Below, one piece after another: positions 36,370-48,779 of a DNA stretch of 64,000 nt. This DNA is from Gnetum montanum (taxonomy: Eukaryota > Streptophyta > Gnetopsida > Gnetales > Gnetaceae), in NCBI GenBank assembly GCA_015680685.1, contig MNCI01023362.1:843710-907709 (forward strand), given 5' to 3'. Position 1 is the stretch's first letter; each line of letters opens with the position of its first letter. Under the pieces are notes generated by a model that saw only the letters and a program-made list of their open reading frames with translations, was not told the origin of the DNA and made no database searches. The translations under genes were made by a program, and so were the position numbers.

Positions 36370-36800
36370 TCATTGTACACAATGCATGAAACTCACTTCT
36401 TCTCAAGCCATCCAAATTCATTTTCCTTGGAGATTTTCAAGGAGAGGTCCCTGATGCCCATTCATGCATCAACAGTGCTCAACCATGCATGTTCCATAAT
36501 AATAGGAAAGTCATCTTTGCAGTTTTCAACCTTGCTCACTAGAAAATCAATAGGATAGGACCACCCACAAACTATGGTTACAACGTCCTTCACTAACCCA
36601 AAAGGGATAGTGATTGACTAGTCTATGAATTTCAAATGAATATTTCTCTTTTTGAGAGGTGGTAGGTTCCAAGCCTTGTACATGTCATAGGAGATGAGAT
36701 TGACACTAGAACCAGAATCAAAAAGAGCCTTGCATGGCTCATGTCCAACAATTTGTAAGTAAATAAGAGGACTTCTTGGATCAAATCTTTTCATGGGAAG
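36370..36800 (-). pseudogene. Aspartic protease remnant, Athila-like copy 2
   Basis: FDPRSPLIYLQIVGHEPCKA precedes ALFDSGSSVNLIS (36690-36735), an intact D-S-G active site. Further on, HAWLSTVDA and MGIRDLSLKISKENEFG match the usual second half of this protease. It is more intact than copy 1 (150-690), with scattered stops. Confidence 0.8.
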
Positions 36801-39290
36801 GTTGCTAGCCTTGATCTAATCATGGACATCATGAGTTAACATCATAGTGTAGATCTGAGGTAGCATTTGGTTTGAAGGGCTCTGAAATGTGTTTGATGTT
36901 GAGGATGAGGGTGTTGGAGAAATAGAGTGACCAACCACATGAGGTTGTGAGGGTTTGGAAGGAATATTGGGTTGGAAAAATGGTTGTTTCCTAGATCAGT
37001 TATTTGAACCACTTGGCTGGAAGGCTAGTTGTAAATTTACGACCCTCATAGCATTTCATTACTATGGCTATGATGAAATTTTTCCCTGCATGGATAAAGC
37101 AAGAGGTAACTAGGTTGAGGAAAAAGGGAGGTGTGTAGATAGATGCAAAGGATAGTATGGATATGGGTGCTCTTGTTGAGTAGATGGTGAATGAGTTCAA
37201 TGACACTCTAGAGGATACTAGTGATGTTGGAATGAGGTGTGGCTTGTAGAGCTTCGTGGAGAAATAGGTTGTTGAACATAGTACTCATATGGATCTGGTT
37301 ACTTGTAAGGGTATTACTATCTTGGCTATGACATTTCCCATAATTGTGGTTGGTGCCATTGCTGGTATTGCTCATATGGTTGTGGTGGAGCTCCACTTGG
37401 ATAATAAGCTTGTTGTTGCTAGTGGAATTGCCTTGAGGATAATGTAATTGTCTAGGTGCTTATCTTTGTGTTAGTCAAGGATTCAATGTGTACATCCTAG
37501 ATACTTGTAAGTGTGACACCACAATGCAACATCCCTTAGGATGTTTATATTGACAAATGTCACACCCAACATCATCATCAAAGTCTATCTCCACAACTTC
37601 TACTGTAGTAGCTTTGTCCTTACCTCTTTCGTAGGCATGTTCAACTTCTTTCTACCTCTAATATTTGTGATCACTATTTTGCTCTTTAAATTATTTAGTA
37701 ATCTTCATAGTAGTTTAAAATTTTTCATCCAAAGAGTCTCATAATTTATCAACCTTTGCCAAAATATTGGAAACAAATTTTTGGATAGGCAAGGTTTTTT
37801 CATTCACCACCTCATCAAGTGGTGATTTTTCTTTCTCATAGAATCGGACATCCCTTTTTCTAATGGAAAGATCCCTATTATATTCTTCTCCAATTTTCCT
37901 TTTTTGCAACTCACCTTATTTTCTTGTTACCTACTCTATTAGCCTTTGTATATGTTGAGCTCTTAGTTTGGATAGTCTCCCTTGGGCATAAAACCCAAAT
38001 GTTCTTCTGGATTCTTCTTTGAGCCCATCTATGATGTGGTAGAATTGTTTTCTCTAAGAATAATCATGGATTGGGCATCAATGTAAGAGAGAATAATATC
38101 TATCCATGGTGGAGTCCAAGGGTTCATGTGTTCCCTGTTTCCAGCCTTAGATTTTCCTTCTCAAATTAGAAACTTTGGAGTATGTTTGGTGTTTGTCATT
38201 AAATAGTTCTTGCATGGTACTTCATCTTCATATAGATTCTAGCTCCAAAGATTAGTAATAGCTTTCTACCTCTTTGATGAGTGTCCTGGGGAATAGCTTC
38301 AATTTTTGCTAGTCATTCTCTATGTTTTGTAAGGTGCAGACATTGTGAAAAGCTTGTAGATGGTTTTGCAAATTAGAGTTATATTTCCCCTTAAATCTTG
38401 GGATATTGTTCATGTCTAAGTGCTTGATCTAATTATTTTTCACATGCCTAGTTAAGATCTTAACTATCTCTATAATGTTAAGCATGCTTTAAGTTGCTAG
38501 TAAAGGGTCATCATTATCATTGTTTTGTTGTCACCAATGATGTCCTCTATTACCCCTTCGATTATTATGAGCATGGTGGTCAATATTATTTTTTTTCTAC
38601 TCACCTCCATCATGATTGTTCCTTCTACAAAATTTTTTAAAACTAGATGAAGAGGAAGAAGAAGATGTAGATGAAGAGGATGAAGGGGAAGGAGGACTAC
38701 CACCACCATGGTATATGCTAACTTCTCTTCAGTTGTCATAGCCATGTTTGTTAAGTTTCTTAACATCTTGATGCTTGTTTGAGCCCTTTCCTTGACTTCC
38801 ATCTTTTCTTAAACCTAGTTTTTTGATAGTGGAATGTAGATTTAAGCTCACATACCCATCACTAGTAACAAGGGATGGAGAATTTTCATGCTGATAGCCC
38901 CTAAATAAAGGTTCTCATTGTCGTCTTGGTTCAGCAGGAGCAAGGGATTGGTTAATATTTCCCTTTCAGAAAATCATGTTGCTTCTCTTGGTGTCGATCT
39001 CTTTGTTGTTTTGTTTTAGTATGATGGTAGTCCTATAGTCATAATCATGCACATAGTACTCCTCTTAAAGATCATGGATGCCTAACCTCTTAAGAGTTTG
39101 AAGTAGCATCACAAGCATACATCGATCGGGAGGCATTACAATGTTTCCTTCCATGTCATGCCATTGTAGTTGTTCATCCTAATGTAGGATGAAGGTGAAA
39201 TCAAGTACATACTCATCTAGATGAGTATAAACCACTTTCCACTATTGAGGAATTGATGGTTTAACATCATCACACCTGAGAGAAGAAGAA
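36800..39290 (-). pseudogene. Gag remnant, Athila-like copy 2
   Basis: Same order as copy 1: N-terminal block with VVYTHLDEYVLDFTFILH near 39190-39240; Glu/Asp- and His-rich stretches (38500-38800); Arg/Lys coil near 37850-38050; intact zinc knuckle CDICQYKHPKGCC (37515-37555); Pro/Tyr-rich tail with DPYEYYVQQP near 37270-37310. The start codon present in copy 1 is lost here (ATT in place of ATG near 39291). Frames shift often. Confidence 0.75.
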
Positions 39291-39425
39291 ATTTTTGCAA
39301 ACAAATAAAATATTAGTGTGCTTATATAATTATATTGCATGTAAGAGTGATGTTGACATTAGGTTTTGCCAATGATGTTAATAATGTTCACTAATCCTAG
39401 ATAGCACATGTTTCAACAAAAAGAA

Positions 39426-39443
39426 TCCCCAGTAATGGCACCA
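39426..39443 (-). other. Primer binding site, tRNA-Asp type
   Basis: TGGTGCCATTACTGGGGA on the minus strand, one base inside the LTR end. It differs from the standard TGGCGCCGTTGCCGGGGA at four positions, all C-to-T or G-to-A. Confidence 0.85.
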
Positions 39444-39444
39444 A

Positions 39445-40488
39445 TGATGAGTGGTAAAATATACCCTTACACTCAACCATACAAATCATGAAGTATTCAC
39501 ACACAATCTAGTTGAATTTTGTAGACTCTGTGTCTTCTAGTACACTAGTTGTCTAGGAAGTGAACCTTGTCCTAATGATCATTCATTGTCTTCTTAATTA
39601 GACTTGTGATGTACAAAGGTACAATTAAGTGTAATTGAGGCATATGATTTTTATTATTTTATGTTTTATTTTCATTGGAACTTAAAGTAGAGAGATGAAG
39701 TAATTTAATAACTAATTTAATTTAACTACCTAACTAATCTCTAACTAGTCCTAACATAAGCATCCTGTACCACTTTTTGTACACATCTTGAATCCATGTA
39801 TCCACTACTAGGTTACTAGGCACTATGCTACTAGGCAAACTAAGCAATCAAACTACTAGGATTACCAAGTGGATACATGTTTATGCTTGAAGTAGTTGTA
39901 CTTTTGTGTTTAATTAATCACTATTTAGCCTATCTTGCTTAATTACTCAATTAACTTAATTATTGAGAAACATTGAATAAATAACTAAAAACATTAAATA
40001 CATGAATGAAACATTTAAACTATCTAGAATGATGCAAGGTTTATCAAGAAGCTCATCTTTATTGCCACACATACTATCATGCCAAGGTACAATAGTGCTT
40101 GAATAAAGATCCATACACTTAATGACTATTGCTATGGGCACTCAGGAAAATATTCTAAATTTTGAATGTAAAAACTACAAGAGTTTAGCTACTACTATGA
40201 CTTGACTCCCATAAACATGATTGTGAGCTCATATTTATAGTTTTTTCTACAAGGCTATGTAGATAGGGCCTCATAGATGTAGCAACTACTATGTCAATGT
40301 GGCCTCATCGATGGGACAACATCATGTAAATGGAGCCTCATCAATGGGGGATTGTCGATGAGGCCATGTCAATGGGGGCTCATCAATGTGATACTTTGAT
40401 GCTCATCAATTGGTATGCCTACTAAATTTGAATTTAGTACATCAATTTTAAATTCTATGAGTTAATTAGGTTCTTCTCCACTTACACA
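39445..40488 (-). repeat. 5' LTR of Athila-like copy 2
   Basis: About 1,044 bp. On the minus strand it starts TGTGTAAGTGG and ends CCACTCATCA. TATA box (TATAAATA, 40232-40239, minus sense). Just upstream of it in the minus sense, 40250-40420 holds at least six words around CATCGATG, CATCAATG or GTCGATGAGG. The paired words CTACTAGGTTACTAGG and ACTAGGATTACCAAGT at 39810-39870 are shared with the LTRs at 3241, 18902 and 52963. Confidence 0.75.
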
Positions 40489-40618
40489 ATCTACCCTTTC
40501 CCTAATCATACAAATGGCTATTTCATCTTCTTATACTCAATCTATTCCTTCATAAGTTAATGTTGTGTACCATGATAATATTCCTAATAATCCATTTGAT
40601 ATTTTTTATTAGTAGCAA

Positions 40619-41779
40619 TTGAGGATTGAGAACATAGAAGTGGGGTTGAATAAGTTCCCTAATTTAAACAACCAAGACAACTAAAACTACACATAATTTT
40701 ATGTGGTTCTCTAGCTTGGGTATGTCCACACTTAGAGGGTAGAATCCTTGCACATTCCTAGAATTTTTTTCTTCAAAAAATGGTTTAAAGGGAATCACAA
40801 CCTTTACAAATTTTGAGCTCTACTTGGAGTTTTTTCTCACTAAAAACACACTCAATCCTGTAAGGTCCCAATAAGCTAAAAATTGGTTTCAAAGATTTAA
40901 TAATATTTACAAATAAGTAATATCCACACAAAGTGTTTTCTTGCTAGAAACACAATCAACTTTGTAAGACCCTAACAGGCTCATAAGATACCTTCTCACA
41001 AGAAGCACATCAATCTTGTAGGGCTACAAAGAGAGAAAAAGAATCAAGGAGAAATTGTAACTCACTTTATAAATTCCTTGTAATGAAGCTCTTAATAAAA
41101 AATATTAATTACAAGAGATATAGAATTGAAGCAACACAACACATTTACTTGATGTAGATAATGAATATTCCAATGAGGTGTACTTTTATAATTTTTTCCT
41201 TTTTCCTAAGAATTCCACTTTATTTTATAGCTTGTTACTTTTCAAATCCTCCTTGGAATTCATGTAAGATCGAGAAAACATCTAGTTGCGATGTCCTATT
41301 CTAGCTTGGGATGTCTCATTGAAAACTAGTCACATGTAGGTGGGATAACCTACTGCAAATTAGAATTTCTCACTTGGGATGTTCCAATTGGGACGTCCTA
41401 ATAGCAATTGGGATGTTTACTATTTTCTTGTAATGTCTGGCCTACAACTGGGTCTTCATGTCTAGGATGTCTATTGACCTTTTGGGATGTCTACATAGAT
41501 ATTAAAACATCTTCATTTGGATTGAAGACTTCATGAATCCTTGTAATCTTTCATCTTTTTTGCAACTACTTGTCATCTCAACATAGCTCTTATTTTGGTA
41601 CCATGAAGCTCTCATTTAAATCATCATGCTCTTGTCTCATTCTCATGAAGTTCTTGTATTTACACCAATAAGATCTTATCTTGATCTTTTTATCTTGTTC
41701 TTTCTTAGCCTTGCAAGACCACAAAAACATTTTCAACATTCTTCATTTTCTAAGGTTTTGACATACCATAAGGTCAACA
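40619..41779 (-). repeat. 3' LTR of a SIRE/Maximus-like Ty1/copia element
   Basis: On the minus strand the LTR starts TGTTGACC at 41779. The opposite edge near 40619 is approximate. The interior word TTATGTGGTTCTCTAGCTTG (40697-40716), followed by GTATGTCCACACTT, is typical of this copia lineage. TATA box TATAAAATA (41221-41229, minus). Upstream of it in the minus sense are about ten GGGATGTC/GGGACGTCC words (41285-41490), decayed copies of a GACGTC palindrome. Confidence 0.7.
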
Positions 41780-41797
41780 ATATTCCCCTTTTTGGTG
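41780..41797 (-). other. Polypurine tract of the copia element
   Basis: CACCAAAAAGGGGAATAT on the minus strand lies directly before the LTR, with upstream GTTTTGGACAT. This is the usual SIRE/Maximus arrangement. Confidence 0.75.
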
Positions 41798-42890
41798 ATG
41801 TCCAAAACTTAAGAAAATAGGTTAGCACATTCCATAATATCATATGGCTAAGCAATTTAAAGGTACAAATATTTGTAAATATATATATCTAGCTAAGGAT
41901 GATAAAGAGTTGAATAGTTATTAATAAGTGTACATCCTTTAGCATTGGTTTCAAAGGGCTAAAAAAATATTATTAAGATCTACCCATATCTATAAAGCAC
42001 ATAACATAATCCATTAAAACACAAAGTGACATAATTAGAGCCTTTCAAATGTGAGTATATAATATATTCCTTTAGGACCAAAGATTGAGTATTGTAGATG
42101 AAGTATCATATCTTTGAAATAATGAGCCATAAGCCATTAGTAACAAAATTACTATTTACTATATAGACCAAGATTTATCATTAAGAAGGCTATATCCATA
42201 ATAAAATCCAAGTCTTAACAAATAGTTTTTCACCATATATCCAATACACATATCTTATGATCTTATAAATAACATCTTCTTTCCCTTTTTGGATATCATC
42301 GAAAAGATACTATTAGTAGATTTCAATACCAAGGAGAGAGAGACAATACATATTACTTTAAAAACCTAGATTATAAATATTCATAAAAATAGTTAAAGTG
42401 GCATAAACTTATCATACTAAAAAATGTCAAGAAAAATCAGTCATATTCTTAACACAATGCTCCTAAAGAAATTTCATACAACCATGTCAATTTCAAATAC
42501 TAGCATCAATAAAGACCATCTTTAGGTAAAATATCCAAAAATATTTTGAGCAAAAATAAATTGCTTTATTAGCTTAGATATTTTACTATATTTAAATATG
42601 AATATACTTTTTTCTTGCTCATTTTTTGTCATGTGTGCTAGAATTAAAAGTCTTGCAACTTGACTATCTTTTAGTAAGAGTTTCTAAAAACTCCCCCTAT
42701 ACTAGTTGCTGAAAATATAATGACTATTGATAAGGTACAAGCTCCCCATACATAAGCGAAAATTTTCTTCCAACTTTTTCAATGCATCTATTACTTGAAT
42801 TTCCTTCCTTTGATTACCTTTCATTTGTAGAGATGCATCCTTGAATCTCATTAATATCAATAAATCTATAATGCCACACTAAGATCAAGT
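41798..42890 (-). other. AT-rich remnant of the copia element interior
   Basis: No coding motif recognised. By position it is sequence upstream of the copia polypurine tract. Second AGGGGGAG-like and GGGGAGCTTG-like purine runs (42688-42760, minus sense) may be further polypurine-like sites of the same family. Confidence 0.35.
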
Positions 42891-42899
42891 ATGGAGACT

Positions 42900-43450
42900 A
42901 TGGTAGAGGTTAAGCACTTGATCTTAAGGTCCAAAAGGTTAAATTTTTTAGTCTCGATAATTAATTGTTAAGTATGATTAGTTATCGTAAGTTTTTCCTT
43001 TTAAGGCATAGCTTATGATATCATCAAATTATTGGGTACCTAGATGATAAACCTAACCTTTCCATTGATTTTAGCAAGGTAAAAAATGTTGAAAATGAGT
43101 ATTTATATGTTAGAAATGAACATCATATGCCCAAGTAATGCTAGAATTGAGACTTTAGAAGTCTTTAGGTACCATGCTAGGCAAGGAGTGAAAACTAATT
43201 TTTGAAGCTCCATGAGGTAGATGTGACTTTACCATTATGTCTAGAAGATTGAAATCTATAGGAAATGACTCTTCGTTCATCAAACAAGGCTTCCAAAATC
43301 AAAAGTTATGGCTTTTAATGTCTATAACCTTTTGGCATGAAAAACTAGACTTCTTAAGAGATCACTCATCCTAGTACTACTCCATAACAATCTTGCTTAA
43401 TTATGGAATTTTTATTTCATCTCCTACCATAACATCAATTTGAATTTCTT
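42900..43450 (+). repeat. Dispersed repeat block, direct copy of 33500-34100
   Basis: See the partner block for shared words. This copy is followed by the minisatellite at 43590-43960. Confidence 0.65.
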
Positions 43451-43589
43451 GTCAAAATTTTCTGTCCTCAAATATTTGACTATTTCCATGTAAACATCAA
43501 TTTAAAATTCTCCAATTATTTGATGGTTTTTGAAACTTGTTTTCAATTTTTCTAAACTTTTTCATCAACCAATAACAAATTTTTAGTGG

Positions 43590-44650
43590 TCAAAATTACC
43601 AAAGGAGGAAACTTTTCATAGCACCAATGGTATTCATGGGAATTAGGGGAGGTAGATTTTCTTAGTGTTGGAGGAGGTAACTTTTATTGGCATTGATGAT
43701 GTTTGCAGATGCTGGAGGAGATAACATTTTACAATACGAGTGGTGTTCACAGGTGCTGAAGGTGGTGGCTTTTTACAATGTTGATGGTGATCATGGGTGC
43801 TAAAGGAGGTGTCTTTTCCTAGCATTAATGGTGTTCAAAAATGCCAAAGGAGGTGAATTTTTTTGGCACAAAATGTGTCCATGAACACTGGAAAAGATAA
43901 AATTTTCTGATGCTAGTGATGTCTATGACCATTGTTGGAGGTGATTTTTTCTAGTGCCAACAGATAGTAGTGATGTAGTAACTCTGGTGGTATTGATAGT
44001 AGTACATGCAATAGTGGTGGATGAGGGTTTCATGCATGTAGTGTGTAGCAAAAATGAGGGTTATGATGGTAGTGGTTGGTAGTAGGAAAGATGGCATCAA
44101 TGAAATTTTGCGAGTGAGGTTCAACAGTGGTGAAGGTGGTGCACGTAGTGGCAGGAAAGCAAGGATTCACAAGTGAGCATTAGTAGTGAGCATCGATAGG
44201 TAGTGGGTGAGGGCATCAATTGAGGGTGGTGACCTAAGAGAGGGCACCATGATTGACCTAACTAAAAGGAGCTACATGTCCCTATAAGGGGCTAAGTAGC
44301 CTTGATGACCAATCTGGCCTCATTTAGGGCTATGCAACCTTCATAGGCTGATGTGGCCTACATATGCCACTATAGAAGTTTTTGCTACTACCATCACTAG
44401 GCTACTGAACATGCTTGTCGCTAGGAATAGTGGTGTCATTGTTGTTAGCCATCATAGTATGAAGGGCAGCATATACCAGAGGGAAATGTGGGATGATGAA
44501 ATGATGTGGTAGTATAGAAAGATGATGCAACGTAATAGGATGGTCCTAACATGTACCCCACCCTTTTGCAAGATTATGCAAGCTTTTATAAGGCCTTACA
44601 GCCCCCTATAGGATTGCATAGGTTCTTGTAGAGCCATGTGACGTTGTGTA
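43590..44650 (+). repeat. G-rich minisatellite and GGCC-rich tail of the dispersed repeat
   Basis: 43590-43960 contains about eight degenerate units of about 45 bp (for example GGTGCTAAAGGAGGTGTCTT followed by a TTAATGGTGTTCA-type half). 43960-44230 is GTGGT/GTAGT-rich. 44260-44640 has words like GGGCTATGCAACC and CCCCTATAGGATTG, comparable to those in 34373-34560. No credible ORF. Confidence 0.55.
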
Positions 44651-45360
44651 ATAGATTTTTTTATTTTGCATTTTTTTTATTAAATTAAGGTTGCACATGG
44701 GTATGCATGGTAGGAGGTAGTGGAAAATAGTGGCAAAAGTTACATCTGTTCTCTTTAAGCCTTAAAAAATCTATGTATGGCCCAACCATAATGATATTAT
44801 TCATGACCATCACTCATGGCATGACCATTCTCCCATGTGCATCCTTGATGTCCATCCCTTCCTATCATGTGAAAACCTGATGCCCCCTCATATGATGTCA
44901 AAACATGATGTCCAAAAGTGGAAAACAAAGAATATAGGCCCCATTGAAGCATTGCCTGATGTGGACACCTATTTTCCCTTTCAAAGCAACCACAATGGAC
45001 GTTCACATCCATTAGCAGTCATTTGCTACTTTTAGCTAAGCCATTGTGTTTTACCATGATAGTGGGAACCTAGACTCTCCTTTAGGCTACTAAACACTTT
45101 TCCTTATTGGCCTAGGACCCAATGCCAACCCTTCTCACACATTTGTAAGTTATTTTATTATATTTTAAATTTCTTATGTTTATTGTTTTCCCTCATTGGT
45201 AACTTTTATTTTGCATCATAATTTCTTGTAATTCGAAGTGTAACTTTTAATTCATTGTGTTGTATTTAGTTCCTAGTGTGTCTTTTAATTCATTGTGTAG
45301 TCTTTGAAGTACATTAGCGTTATTGTGAGAAATTTATTTTTTTATTTTTTTTCGAGTTTT
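44651..45360. other. Unassigned stretch
   Basis: I see no gene. CTTTTAATTCATTGTGT is present twice (45246-45262 and 45284-45300). Both strands are open around 44797-45035, but with no conserved motif. Confidence 0.3.
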
Positions 45361-45399
45361 AGTGCAAGCCACTGCATCTTGCATGTGGAAAGAGAGTTA

Positions 45400-45740
45400 A
45401 TGTGATGTCATGTGGTATGTAGCCTTCCATTGTTCACAACTTCTGATGTGCAATAGGCTACATGACACATGAAATCACACTTTGTGTGTACAACTATTTG
45501 GGAAGCATTGGGACTCATAGTTTACTTGTAATATTCTACAATGACATGCGACTTGCAAGGCCTTGTAGAATACTAGAGAAAATATTTTGTGAGGACATGC
45601 ATGTTGCATGTCCTTGCATAATACTAGAAAAAGTGTACTAGAAGGAAATGTGAGTCACATGTCCTTGTAGTTTACTGAATGTTGTTTCTTTACATAATTT
45701 TCCATGAATATTATTTATGTTATCATTGCTTGATGTTTAN
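45400..45740. repeat. Hairpin-rich repeats left of the Ulp1 region
   Basis: Degenerate units built on ACATGTCCTTGTAG, some as hairpins: AGGACATGCA (45592-45601), a 3-base loop, TGCATGTCCT (45605-45614). Similar units lie right of the Ulp1 region (48780-49560). This suits subterminal repeats of a DNA transposon. The N at 45740 is flanked by a 46-bp direct duplication. Confidence 0.45.
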
Positions 45741-46630
45741 AATAATTTTCCATGAATATTATTTATGTTATCATTGCTTGATGTTTAATTGATTATGATG
45801 CATTAGCAAATATTGTCAAGAATAAGAACATTATCCAATTATATTAATTCCATTACATGATTACTAGAGAAGGCTATTCTAATTACAATTTCTTTGTAAT
45901 AGGGGAACATTGTTGAAGTTGTGTTTGAACATGAAGCTTGTTAGAATGATGGGGATTAGCAAAAGGGATCTTTTGTGTGAGTACTTGTTGTGCTTTACAT
46001 GAATCAAGCTCAGAATTGATAGAATAGATGTCTTAATTCAAGTACTTCACTTTATTTTTAAGGTAGCATTTGATTTATTTGTATGAATTACAACTATTGG
46101 CATTGTTTGTGAATGTAATTTGTAAATGATTCTAGACTTGCCAGAAATGTTTGTTCTTTCCCAAAAATTAAAGAAAATTAGAATTTATTAATTGATGCAA
46201 TGGATGGAAGTTGTGATAAAAATGTTATTTACACCTGTTATAAATGATTGACTGATAGTGCGTCTATTATGGAAAGTACTCTACATCCTACTATGCAAGG
46301 ATAAAATTTCACCTTCAATGTTCATGACATTATAGATGTTATATAGTTCCATGTGGTAAAGAGGTAGCCATAAAGAATTGGTGGAAGAAAATTGAGATTC
46401 ACCTAATCTAGTATGCCCAAAAATTTGAGATGAAAGATGATAATTCCACTGATTATGTAGAGCTATTGTTGCTTTCCAAATTTATGCAATGGTCTTTATT
46501 TTTAGTGAAAGAAATGAAATCAAAGATTTCCAATAATGCAATATTGCACATGTGGTCATTGAAAAATAATGACAGTATCTCATCCTAATGAATATATTGT
46601 GTGAGATGAAGAGGCATGCAAGTTTATGGT
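45741..46630 (+). other. Unassigned stretch, possible N-terminal part of the Ulp1 ORF
   Basis: Short plus-strand open runs (for example around 46330-46560) lack recognisable motifs, but they precede the coiled-coil and Ulp1 pieces and read in the same direction. Confidence 0.3.
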
Positions 46631-46641
46631 AGCTACATGAT

Positions 46642-48370
46642 GTGAAAGAGTCCCTTGGCTTTCCAATTATAGTGAAAAAATTATTGCTAAAAAATTTTCA
46701 TTGTATGGATACTCAACTAAATGGAATAGTCCTCCTAGATCGTACAAGTATATTGAAGAGTACATCCATGTCCAACAAGGGTGAGACCTCCTATTTTTTG
46801 AAAGAGCCTAAAAGCCAAGTTGCTAATGATAGTTGCTGACATGAAAAATGCTCTTACCAATCCATTGAGGATAAGTTGGAACATGTGATTGAGATATTAA
46901 ATAATTATTTTGAAAGAAATGCAACACTTTGGAATGCTGTGGAGGAGCTGAAATCAAATAGGTTATATCTAATAGAAGAAAACATGCAATTGAAGGTCAA
47001 ACTTGAGAATTATGTAGCTGAAGAAAATAGTTGTATCACGAAGTTTCTGGCTAAGAATAAAAAAATGGCCAACCAAATACACATACTAAATAAAGAAATT
47101 ATGTCATTAAAATGCTACAATTAATATTTCTAATAGTAGAGACATTCATGCTAATGTGGTCAATAGTATTAGAGGTTTTTACCATGTTAATACATTGTTC
47201 ATATCTTTTTATAAATTCCAATGGCCTTGTTATTGTACATGTGTTGAATAGAAATGAATGATATGCCAACAATGAAAGTTACCAAAATATTATTTGATTT
47301 AGTTGAAGAAGACATCAAAGAAGTATCTAAACAAGATAATCCAAATGAAGAAACATCCAAGTAGACTTGTTTGGCTCACTTGTTTATATATGTTGACATC
47401 CATCTTATGGATGTTTATATGTAGATGATGTATACTTCAACAACCCCATTGATCAACCTTTTGGTATAGTGTAGATAGTGAAGCCTGCTAACTTCATTGC
47501 CCTGTTTGGTCAATCATGTGTGCTAGTTGATAGAGTGATGTAGTTTCTTGTGATAGGCAGTTTACATAGTGAAGTGCTTGTTATGTCACTATTTCCCCCA
47601 TTAATTGCCACATGAATGTCTTTTAGGTCTATATACCAACTTGGGTGGAAATAATGGCTTAATGATGATGTCATTGATATGTACATTATGTACCTTAAGC
47701 AACTTTAGAAAGCTAATGTTGACTACCAAGCATTAGTAAAATATTTTGTATTTACTACTATGTTTTAAGTGTTTACAAAGTCCCTAGAGAGTTAGATGCA
47801 ACATAGCCAAGAGAACTAGTTGAGACATCTAGCAAAGAAACCCACAAAAGACATGTGATTAATGTTGAAAGGGATACATTGGTTGAAGAAGAGATTGATG
47901 TGTTCATAGCAGAGAAAAACTTTACTAAAGATGTGAAAACCAAAATTTATTGGAATGAATTTTTTGAATTGAGATAGTGATTATTTTGCATCCCATTCAA
48001 TACTAGCAATCATTGGATGCTCATGGTCATAGACACATGTACTAGAATAATGTGTGTGTATGATTCATTACCTTCTTTCCAACATGTAGCTGATTTTTAG
48101 AAGTTAATGTTAAGGTTTCTTCGACTTTTATTAAAAGGAGATTCTTCAATTTCTAAGAGCATAACTAAGGTGAAGGGAAAGCAAAAGAAGTCATCATACA
48201 AATGGAGTATAGTGGCTATGCAAGGCATTCCTTCTTAAGAATAAGGATATGACTATGGCATGTATACAATATTATTCATGCATCATTTAGTATCTAGAGA
48301 AGAGATAAAATTCAATAATGATTTTGTTTCCATGTATTGAAATACCATGATATGGGAAATTCTTGGTTGT
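46642..48370 (+). pseudogene. Ulp1-type (C48) cysteine protease remnant with upstream coiled coil
   Basis: Ulp1 proteases process or remove SUMO-like modifiers; transposon-borne versions are known from plant Mutator-like and CACTA elements. Here the plus strand shows a coiled coil rich in Glu, Lys and Asn (46876-47124), then WLNDDVIDMYIMYL (47655-47696; the family has WLxDExI), IPFN-like residues with HW plus MLMVIDT (48005-48037, catalytic His), VYDSL (48057-48071, the Asp position) and IPS then YDYGMYT (48225-48267). In the last motif the catalytic Cys of DCG is Tyr (TAT for TGT). Many TAG/TGA stops. No transposase domain was recognised, so the carrier type is open. Confidence 0.65.
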
Positions 48371-48779
48371 TCAGTACTTGACCAACCATGGACAAAAATA
48401 TGTGTGCAACATATTATCTGTGAGGATTGTCATGAGCATGGACCTTATCCTATTTCTAATGTAAAACAATTTTGATGATGTAAATTCCTCCTTGCCATAT
48501 TTAATGAAAGGAAAATTTTTTGTACATGAGAGAACAATGTATTTATATCAAGGTTATTGATTGGAAATATATATGGTATTAATTTTTTTCATATTTTAAT
48601 TATTATTTTTTGAAATTATAAAAACACAATATATAAGTTGTAAGGTTCAATATGTGTTACAAATATTGTTCCCATTGAACAAGCAAGTTGTCATAATATC
48701 TACACAAAATATGCTTCTCATATCCTCCTTTTTGTAAGTAGCATAATTTTATCATATTACTTTTTGTAATCAACTATGA

